DNA of 64,000 bases from ZC4RG29 sp964521255 (GCA_964521255.1 CAZFRM010000011.1:94039-158038); one strand, 5' to 3'; shown: positions 25,385-35,328, counted from the first letter of the stretch. Numbers and translations are program-made. Notes: generated by a model not told the origin, from the sequence alone.

Positions 25385-28300
25385 ATGCGGTGCTGTTTAA
25401 TACTATTAATATTTTTCTTACCGGCAGTTTGCGCCCTGGGCCAGGCTAAGCAATTCCGGTTTCAGCACCTTGATGTTAACCAGGGACTTTCTCATAACCA
25501 GGTCACATGTTTTTATAAGGATAAAAAAGGATTCATGTGGATAGGTACCGCTTCAGGATTGAACCGGTTTGATGGATATACACTTAAAGTTTTCAGCAAT
25601 GACTCGCGTGACACCACATCACTTCCCGTTAATTATGTCAGCAGAATTTTAGATGCACCCTTTGGCAAGATGGCCGTGCTTACCTCTTCGGGACTGAGTC
25701 TGTATAATCCCTTAACGGAAAAATTCGAAAATAATACCAATGACTTTTATAAGAGGTTAAAGATTCCGTCAGGAAATATTCGTGATATCATTAAAGGAAG
25801 TGATGATAGTTACTGGATCACCCATACATCTGCCGGGATTGTAAAATTTGACAGCAAAACAGAAGAATCAATTTTGATAGACAACAATTCAAATGACAGT
25901 TCAAGTGTTGCTTCCAATTCTATTACCTCGCTGGTCATCGATCCGTCAAATAGAATCTGGATTATTCACTCCAACGGTATACTTGAAAGAATTTCTCCTC
26001 GCGGTAAATCTTATGTTGTTGAGTATCGAAATAAATTTTTAAATAAAAAGAATCACGGCCAAAACTTTGACTATAGACTATTGGCTGATAGGGATGGTGA
26101 TTTGTGGATACACTTGCTGGATGACCCTCAGGGTGTTTACTACCTGAATTCTCAAACGTACCTATTTAAACAATATACAAAGGAAGCCGGCGATCTTCGT
26201 TTAAACACAAACCTCGTCACAGGAATTGTTCAGGATGATGATGGCATCGTTTGGATAGGCACCGATCATGGTGGCGTGAATGTGATTAATAAAAAAGAAT
26301 TTTCAATCCATTACATCTATCATGATGACGATGAAGAAAAGAGTCTTGTTCAAAACAGTATCATCTCTCTTTATAAAGATAGCGAAGGTATAATATGGGT
26401 TGGTACATTTAAGCGGGGAGTGAGCTATTTTCATAAAAACATTATTCGCTTTCCTGTATTTAAACACTATCCGCAAGATGAATCCAGTTTGCCCTTTGCA
26501 GATGTGAATCGATTTGTAGAAGATGGCAAAGGAAATTTGTGGATCGGTACAAATGGGGGCGGCTTGATTTATTTTGATCGTGAAAAGAATCAATTCAAAC
26601 AATACAAGAATAATCCGAATGATCCCTACAGTCTTAGCAGCGATGTGATTGTTAGTTTATGTCTCGACAGTAACAATATACTTTGGATTGGTACTTATTT
26701 CGGCGGACTGAATTCTTTCGATGGAAAAAGATTCACTCGTTACACGCATAATCCGTCTGATCCAAAAAGTATTTCTGATCGAAATGTTTGGGAGATATTC
26801 GAAGACTCCAATCACCGTCTGTGGATTGGAACTATCGGCGGGGGACTTGATTTGCTGGACAGAAGGACTAATACATTTTCACATTTCAGAACCGGTGATA
26901 TTAATTCGGTGAGCGCGAATTATATATCGGCAATAACCGAAGATCACGAAGGCAACTTATGGGTGGGTACCAGTGGCGGCATAGATGTACTCATGCGTGA
27001 GACAGGACGTTTCGTTCATTATGCAAATGAAAAAAACAATCTGAAAAGTCTGAGTGATAACAATGTGCTGGATATAAAACAGGATTCGAAAGGACGCATC
27101 TGGATTGGTACGCAAGGTGGTTTGAATCTCTTCGATGCTGACAACAAAAACTTTCAAACATTTAAAGATACAGATGGCCTTCCTCACACCACTGTGCTTA
27201 CCATCCTAGAGGGTAACAACAATGATCTATGGCTTTCAACGCCCAACGGAATTTCCAACCTTATTATCAGCAATGCCTCTACCGGTAAATTGGAATTCAG
27301 GTTTAGAAATTTTGATGAATCGGATGGGCTACAGGGAAAACAGTTTAATGAAAACGCAGCGTTCAAAACAAGCAGAAGCGAATTGATCTTTGGCGGACCA
27401 AATGGTTTTAATCTTTTTAAGCCTGAACAAATTGGTGTCAATGCAAATCCTCCGAATGTTATTTTGTCAGATTTTCAACTTTTCAACAAAAGTATTCACG
27501 CAGGCGAATCCATTGAGGGCAAGATCGTACTTAATAATTCTATTGCTGAATCTGGAGAGATTGTATTGCCACCGAAACTGAATGTTTTCTCAATTGAATT
27601 TGCAGCGTTGAATTTCTTTCATCCCGAAAAAAATCAATATCGATACAAACTCGAAGGCTTTAATGCAGATTGGATTGGGGCTGATAGTCGCTCGAGAAAA
27701 ATTACCTATACCAATCTTGATCCGGGCGATTATATTTTCAGCGTTCAGGCAGCGAATAATGATGGCTTTTGGAATGAAAATGGTGTTAGCCTGAAGATCA
27801 AAGTTCTTCCTCCATTCTGGAAAACGAGCACAGCATTTTTTCTGTATTTTCTTTTGATCATTGGCGGTCTGTTGATTGCAAGAAAAATGATTCAGCAGCG
27901 CGAACAACTTAAGTATGCCATACAGGAGGAACGAAAGGAAGCCTTGCGTATGCATGAGCTTGACATGATGAAAATAAAATTCTTCACCAATGTTAGCCAT
28001 GAATTCAGAACACCCTTGACATTGATCCTGACTCCCCTGGAAAAGATACTGAAGCAACTGGATGATTCTGCCTTACAAAGCCAGTTGTCACTTGTTCATA
28101 GAAATGCACGCCGGTTGCTCAACCTGGTAAACCAGTTGCTTGATTTCAGAAAAATGGAAGTGCAGGAAATTAAATACAATCCTTCCGAAGGAGATATTAT
28201 TGCATTTATTAAAGACACGGTAAATTCTTTTTCGGATGTTTCAGAAAAGAAAGATATCCGGTTAAGCCTTCATACATCCATACTTTCCCTGGAAACATTT

Positions 28301-29527
28301 TTTGATCAGGATAAGCTGGAGAAAATTCTTTTCAATCTTCTTTCCAACGCTTTCAAATTTACACCGGAGCATGGTTCAGTAACCGTGGAAATCAATTCAG
28401 AAGATGAGGGCAATCAAAAATGGCTTGTTATAAAAGTAATTGACACAGGGATTGGAATACCCTCTGATAAACTGGATAAGATCTTTGAGCGATTCTTTCA
28501 AACAGATTTGCCTGCTACTATGGTCAATCAGGGAAGTGGAATAGGTCTCTCCATCACAAAAGAGTTTGTTAAGATTCATGGCGGAACGATCACAGCGCAA
28601 AGTGAAGCGGGCCGCGGAAGTTGTTTTGTTGTCAAACTGCCCATTAATGCAGTATTACAAAAAGTACCGGTTATTTCTCAGGATGTGATCACTGCAGAGC
28701 AGGCGGAAGAAGTTGACGGCATCCACACCGATGTAACGAATTCGCAAAGACCGGTTTTATTACTTGTTGAAGACAATGAAGATTTTCGTTTCTATTTAAA
28801 GGACAACCTCAAGTTGGAATATATTATTATAGAGGGGAGAAATGGAAAAGAAGGATTGAAGCAAGCGATGAAGCATTTGCCTGACTTGATTGTGAGTGAT
28901 GTAATGATGCCGGAAATGGATGGCATGGAATTGTGTAGAAAAATTAAACAAGATCAACGCACTTCTCACATTCCTGTTATCTTACTCACGGCACGAATTG
29001 CAGAAGAGCAAAAGGTTGAGGGCTTTGAAACCGGAGCTGACGACTACATTACCAAACCGTTCAACTTTGAGATTCTTGTATCACGGATACGGAACCTCAT
29101 AACGCAGCGCGAACAATTTCAAAAGGCCTTTCAAAAACATTTGGATGTTAGAGCCAGCGAATTGAAAATAACGCCGCTTGATGAGAAGTTCATTCAAAAT
29201 GCAATTAAATGTGTTGAAGAAAATTTATCCTCACCTGAGTTTTCGGTTGAAGACTTAAGTCATCACCTTGGCATCAGCCGCGCTAATCTCTATAAAAAAG
29301 TTTTATCACTAACCGGCAAATCACCGCTAGAATTTATTCGCACAATTCGCATGCAACAAGCCGCCCAGTTACTGGAGAAGAGCCAGCTTACGGTAGCCGA
29401 AATCGCGTACCAGGTTGGTTTTAATAATCCGAAATACTTTGCCCGGTATTTCAAAGAAGAGTTCAACGTTCTTCCTTCGGTTTATGCTTCAGAGAAGAAG
29501 AGGGGGACCGTTACGGGAACCAGTTAA
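25385..29527 (+). CDS. Hybrid two-component system regulator (HTCS)
   Basis: About 1380 residues in a single chain: signal peptide, then about 14 Reg_prop beta-propeller repeats (motif such as DSKGRIWIGTQGGLNLFD) to about residue 690, a Y_Y_Y domain (about 710-800), one membrane helix (TAFFLYFLLIIGGLLIARKM), a HisKA domain with the phospho-His in NVSHEFRTPLTLIL, a HATPase_c domain (GSGIGLSITKEFVKIHGG), a receiver with the acceptor Asp in LIVSDVMMPEMDG, and a C-terminal AraC helix-turn-helix. HTCS proteins sense a glycan fragment in the periplasm and activate a polysaccharide locus. None is adjacent; the nearest begins at 41.8 kb. The ATG at 25385 is preferred over an upstream TTG. Confidence 0.94.
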   Translation: MRCCLILLIFFLPAVCALGQAKQFRFQHLDVNQGLSHNQVTCFYKDKKGFMWIGTASGLNRFDGYTLKVFSNDSRDTTSLPVNYVSRILDAPFGKMAVLTSSGLSLYNPLTEKFENNTNDFYKRLKIPSGNIRDIIKGSDDSYWITHTSAGIVKFDSKTEESILIDNNSNDSSSVASNSITSLVIDPSNRIWIIHSNGILERISPRGKSYVVEYRNKFLNKKNHGQNFDYRLLADRDGDLWIHLLDDPQGVYYLNSQTYLFKQYTKEAGDLRLNTNLVTGIVQDDDGIVWIGTDHGGVNVINKKEFSIHYIYHDDDEEKSLVQNSIISLYKDSEGIIWVGTFKRGVSYFHKNIIRFPVFKHYPQDESSLPFADVNRFVEDGKGNLWIGTNGGGLIYFDREKNQFKQYKNNPNDPYSLSSDVIVSLCLDSNNILWIGTYFGGLNSFDGKRFTRYTHNPSDPKSISDRNVWEIFEDSNHRLWIGTIGGGLDLLDRRTNTFSHFRTGDINSVSANYISAITEDHEGNLWVGTSGGIDVLMRETGRFVHYANEKNNLKSLSDNNVLDIKQDSKGRIWIGTQGGLNLFDADNKNFQTFKDTDGLPHTTVLTILEGNNNDLWLSTPNGISNLIISNASTGKLEFRFRNFDESDGLQGKQFNENAAFKTSRSELIFGGPNGFNLFKPEQIGVNANPPNVILSDFQLFNKSIHAGESIEGKIVLNNSIAESGEIVLPPKLNVFSIEFAALNFFHPEKNQYRYKLEGFNADWIGADSRSRKITYTNLDPGDYIFSVQAANNDGFWNENGVSLKIKVLPPFWKTSTAFFLYFLLIIGGLLIARKMIQQREQLKYAIQEERKEALRMHELDMMKIKFFTNVSHEFRTPLTLILTPLEKILKQLDDSALQSQLSLVHRNARRLLNLVNQLLDFRKMEVQEIKYNPSEGDIIAFIKDTVNSFSDVSEKKDIRLSLHTSILSLETFFDQDKLEKILFNLLSNAFKFTPEHGSVTVEINSEDEGNQKWLVIKVIDTGIGIPSDKLDKIFERFFQTDLPATMVNQGSGIGLSITKEFVKIHGGTITAQSEAGRGSCFVVKLPINAVLQKVPVISQDVITAEQAEEVDGIHTDVTNSQRPVLLLVEDNEDFRFYLKDNLKLEYIIIEGRNGKEGLKQAMKHLPDLIVSDVMMPEMDGMELCRKIKQDQRTSHIPVILLTARIAEEQKVEGFETGADDYITKPFNFEILVSRIRNLITQREQFQKAFQKHLDVRASELKITPLDEKFIQNAIKCVEENLSSPEFSVEDLSHHLGISRANLYKKVLSLTGKSPLEFIRTIRMQQAAQLLEKSQLTVAEIAYQVGFNNPKYFARYFKEEFNVLPSVYASEKKRGTVTGTS

Positions 29528-29594
29528 AATTGAATTTTGAAAATGATTATCTGTTTATAAATATTTGGGATATAGCAATGGGTGTGTAGTACAT

Positions 29595-29743
29595 AAGGAG
29601 TATATCAGCAATGCAGCCATGAATTGGTGCAAGGTGGCAACTGAGTTAACAAAGGAGCAATGGAAATATTTAAAAGTTCCGCAAAAAGAATTTGAAGGAC
29701 TCATCCGGACACATTTGAGGAATTGATTGCAGGAATTCGCTAA
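29595..29743 (+). pseudogene. Remnant of a restriction/helicase protein C-terminus
   Basis: An open frame KEYISNAAMNWCKVAT...KYLKVPQKEFEG resembles the last residues of large DEAD-type helicase or type III-like restriction subunits (the motif of a Trp-Cys helix followed by a KVPQ-like strand). A shift of frame near 29700 then gives THPDTFEELIAGIR and a stop. No other part of such a gene is left upstream. The family assignment is from memory of the tail motif and is tentative. Confidence 0.4.
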
Positions 29744-29760
29744 TCTTAAATTTTAAAACA

Positions 29761-30123
29761 ATGAAGTCAATTAAGAAAAATATTACACAACAGATAAAAT
29801 CAATATTAGAAAACGCCCGAACGGAAGTTGTAAGAAATGTAAATAAAACTATTGCTTTAACTTACTTTTGAAATTGGAAAACTATTGGTGACTGAACATC
29901 AAAAAGGAAATAAACGAGCTTCATATGGAGAAGAATTGACAAAAAAATTTCCAAAGAACTTACAAAAGAGTTTCGGCAAAGGATTTTCGGTTGACAATCT
30001 TGAAAACATGAGAAGGTTTTATTTGGTTTATGGAAAATCCGAGACACTGTCTCGGAATCTCATAATGTAAAACCTGACTTTATGCTTAGTTGGTCGCACT
30101 ACCAAAAACTCATCAGAATTGAA
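29761..30123 (+). pseudogene. Broken DUF1016 (YhcG-type) nuclease N-terminal region
   Basis: The ATG at 29761 opens MKSIKKNITQQIKSILENAR, then VNKTIALTYF and a stop. Continuing one frame away gives FEIGKLLVTEHQKGNKRASY, then KGFSVDNLENMRRFYLVYGK, the hallmark of the DUF1016 N-terminal domain. The first shift falls in a TTTT run near 29868. A second break near 30065 leads to KPDFMLSWSHYQKLIRIE, again matching DUF1016. The sequence then stops abruptly at 30123, where an unrelated recombinase remnant begins on the other strand. DUF1016 proteins are linked to PD-(D/E)XK nucleases and often occur in defence regions. Confidence 0.7.
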
Positions 30124-30380
30124 ATAGCCTTCTGATTTTCCATCGTGCACGCAGAGGCGATAGAGATAGGAGTTGAGTTCATCGGTGGTGATGGTGTGCG
30201 ATACTTGATTAAAGTGCAAGGCAACCTGCGCCACGCTGCGGCTATAGTTCATGATGAGGCTCTTACTGCTTTGTGCGAGTGTAGCTTTTCGATAAACTGT
30301 TGGTAATGAATTTTGAAGTTGGATACAGCGTCACAGACCTGCTGCACCAATGTCTAGTAGTCATTCTTTTTAAAGCTCAT
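30124..30380 (-). pseudogene. Remnant of a tyrosine recombinase N-terminus
   Basis: Reading the minus strand from the ATG at 30380 gives MSFKKNDY and a stop, then further coding with breaks, leading into NYSRSVAQVALHFNQVSHTI and TTDELNSYLYRLCVHDGKSE. This matches the N-terminal core-binding (SAM-like) domain of phage-integrase-type recombinases found in Bacteroidota. The catalytic domain is missing. The remnant is cut at the point where the DUF1016 remnant also ends. Its leader region recurs at 37165-37239. Confidence 0.6.
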
Positions 30381-30435
30381 AATTTTTTGATTTTCAGATG
30401 AGCACCAAAGTTGAATAATGATTACCTTGAATGTT
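30363..30435. repeat. Direct repeat, recombinase leader copy 1
   Basis: A stretch of 73 bases with about 90% match to 37165-37239. On the minus strand it holds the start codon (ATGAGCTT) and the upstream leader of the recombinase remnant. The two copies bracket about 6.7 kb of accessory genes. Confidence 0.8.
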
Positions 30436-30628
30436 GAGCAAACTACCGAAGGGTTAGTTCATCAAAAAAGAAAGCGCATGGTGCAGGAAATGAAAAGGTA
30501 TTTCATAAGTTTGATATTACACCTGGCGACCTCGGATTACAATTGAATATCAACAAACTTGTGAAACGTTAGTCAGAATGGAATCTAGGAGCACTAAGTA
30601 GTATGGCAGACTTATTTTTGAAACAGAA

Positions 30629-31417
30629 TTGATTCATAAAAATAAACACCCCAATACGAAATTGACAAAATCCTTACTAGATAGAGTAACATTCCCCTGG
30701 GTTGTGTGGGTTTTACTCCTGATGCTGCCTATTACTTTCTTTGGTTTTTATCCCAGTTATTTTTCCTTATTGAGTGAACCACTCCCCATCATTTTTCACA
30801 TTCATGGCATCATGATGTTAGTCTGGTTATTCATGGCTATAATCCAACCCTTTCTTATCAGGTTCAATAAAATCAGACTTCATAAGAAGTTAGGCAGACT
30901 CAGTTATATTCTGATGCCACTAATAATAACCACCGGTTATTTTATTTTACGGTATTCCTATCGACGCGCGCTTGCCGGTGATAACGTAGGCCCTCCGGGG
31001 TATTATCCGGAGGATTTACCCTTGCATATCAAAGCTGCTGAGTTTATAATGATAGGTAGTGTGTATTTGAGTTGGTTAACGATCTATTATTTGTTAGGTA
31101 TATACTTCAGAAAGAATACGGTAGCACATGCTACGTTTATGATTGCTGCTGCATTCACTATACTCGGACCTTCCGGAGATCGCTTTATCGGCCAGGTATA
31201 TGACGGGCTGGGCTGGCAGTATAATTGGTTGGCTGCAAACATGACTTTCATTTTTGTGTTTATTTTCTTCCTTGCGCTTATCGTAAATCGTGCCTCAAAA
31301 AAACTTCCGTTGAGACCAGTTTTGATAGTTTTGGGTATACATGCTTCAGGTGTATTTTTATTTTACCTGCTGCCATATAGTTTGTTCTGGAATTGGTTAA
31401 CGGAAAAAGTATTCTAA
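30629..31417 (+). CDS. Multi-pass membrane protein of unknown function
   Basis: A 262-residue protein with about seven hydrophobic helices. A HIHGIMMLVWLFMAIIQPFL segment and the LHKKLGRLSYILMPLI motif recall DUF2306-like membrane proteins, in which His residues and the H-R/K-x-x-G-R motif are conserved, but I cannot assign it firmly. The only in-frame start seen is TTG at 30629, so the N-terminus is uncertain. The upstream 200 bases hold no gene that I can support. Its 3' end (31377-31419) is repeated at 34103-34145. Confidence 0.6.
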   Translation: MIHKNKHPNTKLTKSLLDRVTFPWVVWVLLLMLPITFFGFYPSYFSLLSEPLPIIFHIHGIMMLVWLFMAIIQPFLIRFNKIRLHKKLGRLSYILMPLIITTGYFILRYSYRRALAGDNVGPPGYYPEDLPLHIKAAEFIMIGSVYLSWLTIYYLLGIYFRKNTVAHATFMIAAAFTILGPSGDRFIGQVYDGLGWQYNWLAANMTFIFVFIFFLALIVNRASKKLPLRPVLIVLGIHASGVFLFYLLPYSLFWNWLTEKVF

Positions 31418-31419
31418 GT
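31377..31419. repeat. Direct repeat: 3' end of the membrane-protein gene, original copy
   Basis: 43 bases that include the last 13 codons and the stop of the preceding gene. They match 34103-34145 at 41 of 43 positions. Confidence 0.9.
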
Positions 31420-31643
31420 GGATGAATTGTTAATTCCAATGCTGACACCAAAGAAATAACAGAGAATCTTGAGAGATTACACAGGGAAGGACTGTTTTGG
31501 TAATAGCACACCACGATTAGAAACGCAGATCAAATAGTTGTGATGCAAGAGGGCAGGATTGTTGAAGTCGGGAATCACAATTCATTGGTTGAACGGGAAG
31601 GTGTTTATTTTGAACTGATTAAAAATCAATTGGAATTTGCCTG
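31420..31643 (+). pseudogene. Remnant of an ABC exporter ATPase C-terminus
   Basis: The frame ADTKEITENLERLHREGLFW matches the D-loop region of peptide/multidrug ABC exporters (SxLDTxNEKEIxxNLE). A TAG (31504) interrupts it, and the next segment TTIRNADQIVVMQEGRIVEV followed by GNHNSLVEREGVYFELIKNQ is the classical end of these ATPases after the HRLST motif. The rest of the domain, including Walker A, is gone. The remnant stops 10 bases before the permease gene, which hints that an exporter gene once preceded it. Confidence 0.8.
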
Positions 31644-31653
31644 AACCTCTTAT

Positions 31654-34086
31654 ATGATTAAAAGAATCCTAATCAGTCTTTACCGTCATCAGAACAAACA
31701 GAAATTAGTTTCACTGATTAATATTATAGGTCTGGCGGTTGCCTTATCGTGCCTTACATTAACGATAGTCTTTCTTAAAAATGAATTGAGTTTCGACCAA
31801 TGGAATCCTAACATCAATAACCTGTATAGATTAACCCGAAGTTACTGGTCTAAAGACGGAACACTAAGTATGCATCTTGGGCATATCAGTTCTCCCTTTG
31901 CACCCGGCCTGAAAGATAATTTCAAAGAAATTGGAGCGATAGGCCGTATTGTACAATATGAAACACGTTTGTCACTTGATGTTCCAGAAAGGCAAAACTA
32001 TATAGAGAAAAAGGTATTCATGGTTGATCCCGAAGTCCTGCATCTGTTTAGTATAAAACTGGTAAAAGGGAACAAGCAAAAAGCATTGGATGAACCATTT
32101 AAAATTATCCTGTCTGAGGATGCTGCCTATAAACTATTTAAAGATCAAAATCCTGTTGGGAGAAAACTCCTTTCGAAAGACAAATTGCTGTTAGAAATTA
32201 CCGGAGTGTTCGAATCTCTTCCTGGAAACTCGCACTGGCATCCCGATTATTTGATTTCATTCAGTACGCTCAATGACAATTCAGTGTATGGGAGAAAGAA
32301 CCTTGAAAATAACTGGGAAAACGATTCGTTTGCCACATATTTTTTATCGAACGAAAATTTGGATATCGACAAATTCGAAACCACGGTAAATTCATTTATC
32401 GATAAACATCTTTTCTCCATTATGCCTGATGGATTTACTAAGCCTTCCAGTTGGACTAAGCTTCATATTCAGAAAGTAAAAGATATTCACCTGTTATCTA
32501 ACCTGGATTCTGAATTTGAACCAAACGGGAGCATGTCATCTCTTTACCTGATAGGTACCATTTCTGTTCTTATTTTGTTTCTTGCAATCTTTAACTACAC
32601 CAATCTTTCTATTGCCAGATCTACGGAAAGATTAAGGGAGATAGGTGTTAAAAAAATCCTTGGAGCTTTTCAAGCAGACCTCATTTGGCAGTTCCTGGTG
32701 GAGTCTATATTAATATCTCTTTCTTCACTTATTATAGCTTTCTTAATAAGCTTGTCAGTATCAAGCTGGGTCAATAACAATATCTACCCGAACATTTCTT
32801 TATCTGATGTATTGGAGATTAATACGGTACTAACTATGGTGTTTATCACTTTCATCATAGGCGCGGTTGCGGGTGTATATCCGGCTGTATTAGTTAGTTT
32901 GTTTAAGCCAATAGATATAGCTAAAGGTCGGTTAATGTCTTTTAAAGGAAAATTTTTAATCAGGAAAATACTAACGGCGCTTCAATTTGCTATATCTATT
33001 GCCTTGATTATCCTCACAATACACGTAGCGGGTCAGTTCAGTTTTCTTAATAGCTTCCAACTGGGCTATAATGAAAATAATATTGTAATTCTTCCATACT
33101 ACGATGAATTAGATGAGCATTACCCCGCTTTTTATAACACGCTCACAAGCGATAGCCGGATAAACAATCTTGCCCGTTCATCAAGAGTTCCAACAGAGCG
33201 ACTAATTGATGCAATGGATGCATCTTTCGAAAGCGGCGGTTCTTTTGTGCCTGCAAAGGTTAAAATTAAATTTGTTTGTGTAGACCATACTTTTTTCGAC
33301 ACGTACAGAATAAACTTTAAAGAAGGTCGTAATTTTTCTCCCGATTTTCCTTCTGATATTACAGAAGGATTTGTTCTGAATGAAGAGGCCGTAAAAGCCA
33401 TCGGTTGGAAATCACCCGGAGAGGCTATCGGAAAAAAAATTGAATATGGCTACATATCCGGAAAGGTAATAGGTGTGGTGAAGGATTTTCATTTTGAATC
33501 GCTTCACCAGGTAATAAGTCCAACCATCTTTTTTATCAGCGATGACCCCTTCTTCATAAACATATCATTGAAAATTAGCGGTAACCCGGATGAAACGCTC
33601 TCTTTTATTCAAAACACCTGGGACTCATTTATGCCCAATTTCCCTTTTGACTATAAGTTCCTGAAAGAACAGTATAAAAATCAATACAGAAATGAAAGTA
33701 TTGAGTTAAAAGTATTGAAATTCCTGACAGCCTTTTCTATAGCTCTTTCAACGATAGGTCTTATTGGGCTAACGATATCTGCTGCTAACCAAAAGATCAA
33801 AGAAGTAAGTATTCGTAAAATACATGGGGCCAGCCTTTCTGATATTATGCTTTCCGTGACAAAAGAGCCTTTCTATCTTCTAACGGTTTCAAGCCTGATA
33901 GCCATTCCTGCATCGTGGTATGTCTTGAATAAATGGCTTCAAAATTTTCCTTACAAAATTGATGTGAGCGTATATGTATTTGTGTTGGCTGTATTCTCCG
34001 TTTTGGTATTATCTCTCATTGTTGTTGTGGTTCAAACGTGGAAAGTGATAAATATAAATCCCGCTAAAATTTTGCGTCATGAATAA
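31654..34086 (+). CDS. ABC transporter permease, MacB/FtsX type
   Basis: An 810-residue permease with one N-terminal helix (about 20-40), a MacB-like periplasmic core domain (about 45-250), three FtsX helices (about 290-420), a second helix plus periplasmic domain (about 430-650) and a last FtsX block (about 690-805, containing KIKEVSIRKIHGASLSDI). The duplicated FtsX layout is typical of Bacteroidota. Relatives couple ATP hydrolysis to periplasmic work such as efflux or lipoprotein handling. No intact ATPase gene is adjacent, only an exporter remnant of another type, so it may be an orphan subunit. Confidence 0.88.
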   Translation: MIKRILISLYRHQNKQKLVSLINIIGLAVALSCLTLTIVFLKNELSFDQWNPNINNLYRLTRSYWSKDGTLSMHLGHISSPFAPGLKDNFKEIGAIGRIVQYETRLSLDVPERQNYIEKKVFMVDPEVLHLFSIKLVKGNKQKALDEPFKIILSEDAAYKLFKDQNPVGRKLLSKDKLLLEITGVFESLPGNSHWHPDYLISFSTLNDNSVYGRKNLENNWENDSFATYFLSNENLDIDKFETTVNSFIDKHLFSIMPDGFTKPSSWTKLHIQKVKDIHLLSNLDSEFEPNGSMSSLYLIGTISVLILFLAIFNYTNLSIARSTERLREIGVKKILGAFQADLIWQFLVESILISLSSLIIAFLISLSVSSWVNNNIYPNISLSDVLEINTVLTMVFITFIIGAVAGVYPAVLVSLFKPIDIAKGRLMSFKGKFLIRKILTALQFAISIALIILTIHVAGQFSFLNSFQLGYNENNIVILPYYDELDEHYPAFYNTLTSDSRINNLARSSRVPTERLIDAMDASFESGGSFVPAKVKIKFVCVDHTFFDTYRINFKEGRNFSPDFPSDITEGFVLNEEAVKAIGWKSPGEAIGKKIEYGYISGKVIGVVKDFHFESLHQVISPTIFFISDDPFFINISLKISGNPDETLSFIQNTWDSFMPNFPFDYKFLKEQYKNQYRNESIELKVLKFLTAFSIALSTIGLIGLTISAANQKIKEVSIRKIHGASLSDIMLSVTKEPFYLLTVSSLIAIPASWYVLNKWLQNFPYKIDVSVYVFVLAVFSVLVLSLIVVVVQTWKVININPAKILRHE

Positions 34087-34102
34087 TAATTCTATCAAAA
34101 CG

Positions 34103-34145
34103 ATAGTTTGTTCTGGAATTGGTTAACGGAAAAAGTGTTTTAAGT
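34103..34145. repeat. Direct repeat: 3' end of the membrane-protein gene, second copy
   Basis: Matches 31377-31419 at 41 of 43 positions. It begins 17 bases after the permease stop. Upstream and downstream flanks differ from those of the original copy. Confidence 0.9.
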
Positions 34146-34281
34146 TCGACAAGGATGTAGGTATTTAACGCATGCGTTTTATGGCTGGGCGTTGTGTGGC
34201 AACCTGAAGAAAGATTCTCCCTGGAAATACTGACCGGCAACTTTTTAATGAATAGGAGCATCATGATTGAAATCAACAGGG

Positions 34282-35217
34282 ATGAAAAGACTTCTGATAC
34301 TACTGACACTTATTCCTATTTTATGTTCAGGGCAGACAAAAAACTACCTGGACTATCATAATAAAATCATCAAAGCAGAAGAATATATTGTAGCCAGACA
34401 ATTCAATGAAAGCCTTAAGGTTTATCGAAATATTACTGACACCTATGAGTATGTATTTCTAAGGGATATTAAAGTTGCTGCTCAACTTTCAGCATATATA
34501 AATGACACTGACAACCTATTTTACTTCTTAGAAAAAGGAATGAAAAAAGGTTGGACTTCAAAAGAGATAATGAAAAGAGAGACCCTTAAAAAATTTAAGA
34601 CCGACAATAGATGGAAAAAGCTAAAAGCCAATCAGGACAAATATAAAAAAGACTTCCAAAATAGTATCAACTTAGAACTTAGGACAGAGATAAAGGAAAT
34701 GCTTGTTGAAGACCAGAAAAGAGCAATTAGAGTGGCTCTGACACCAATAAAAAAGTGGAGAGAGCGATATACGAATCGAAAGTTTGTACCTAACAACAGA
34801 GCGCAAGTCAGACGGATTAATCAAATCATCGACCAGGCTGGTTATCCAGGTGAGAAAGTCATTGGTGACAAATCCTGGGCGACAGTAATGATAAGCCACA
34901 ATGAGCATGATACTATTTACAATGAATTAAGACCTAAGCTATACTCAGCTTTTGAGCGTGGGGAAATATCAGCCATTGAGATTGCTATAGTTGAATCGTG
35001 GAGAAGTGTGGTCAATACGGGATGGAAAGACAAATCATTTGTGATTTGGGAACAAGAAATTGACAAGAGCGAAGCATCACACGCGGACTCTTTAAGAAGT
35101 TCCATTGGACTCAGAAGCATTGAATTAAATAATAGGTTAATAGACACGGAAAAAGAGCTAAAGATGAAATTTTATCTTTCACCTTCACATGGTGGACGAA
35201 TAACAGTAAAACAATAA
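34282..35217 (+). CDS. Exported protein, DUF6624-like C-terminal region
   Basis: About 311 residues. A signal peptide (MKRLLILLTLIPILCSGQ) is followed by a helical, TPR-like N-terminal half (about 25-130) and a C-terminal half that resembles DUF6624: EDQKRAIRVAL, RRINQIIDQAGYPGEKVIG, then an SHNEHDTIYNELRPKLYSAF segment. That family often sits in variable regions of Bacteroidota and has no known function. The ATG at 34282 is preferred over the TTG at 34267 because it starts the signal peptide. After the gene comes an A+T-rich 110-base gap. Confidence 0.6.
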   Translation: MKRLLILLTLIPILCSGQTKNYLDYHNKIIKAEEYIVARQFNESLKVYRNITDTYEYVFLRDIKVAAQLSAYINDTDNLFYFLEKGMKKGWTSKEIMKRETLKKFKTDNRWKKLKANQDKYKKDFQNSINLELRTEIKEMLVEDQKRAIRVALTPIKKWRERYTNRKFVPNNRAQVRRINQIIDQAGYPGEKVIGDKSWATVMISHNEHDTIYNELRPKLYSAFERGEISAIEIAIVESWRSVVNTGWKDKSFVIWEQEIDKSEASHADSLRSSIGLRSIELNNRLIDTEKELKMKFYLSPSHGGRITVKQ

Positions 35218-35328
35218 GCTCAGGCAATGCGGCAGCCACCAACATATAAGGCTTAAAAAGTACCCGCGCGGGGTTCAGTGTATGTATTAAAAGTATTTTC
35301 CTAATTTAGTTCAGTAACGTGAGACAAA

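Noticed and set aside
29761..30123. Intact DUF1016 gene with sequencing errors
   Set aside because: Two separate breaks and abrupt loss of the C-terminal half at 30123 cannot be explained by one base error.
35214..35310. attC-like or integron-type site after the 34282 gene
   Set aside because: The stretch has a short GC-rich palindrome and an AT-rich tail but no clear R and L boxes, and no integron integrase is present.
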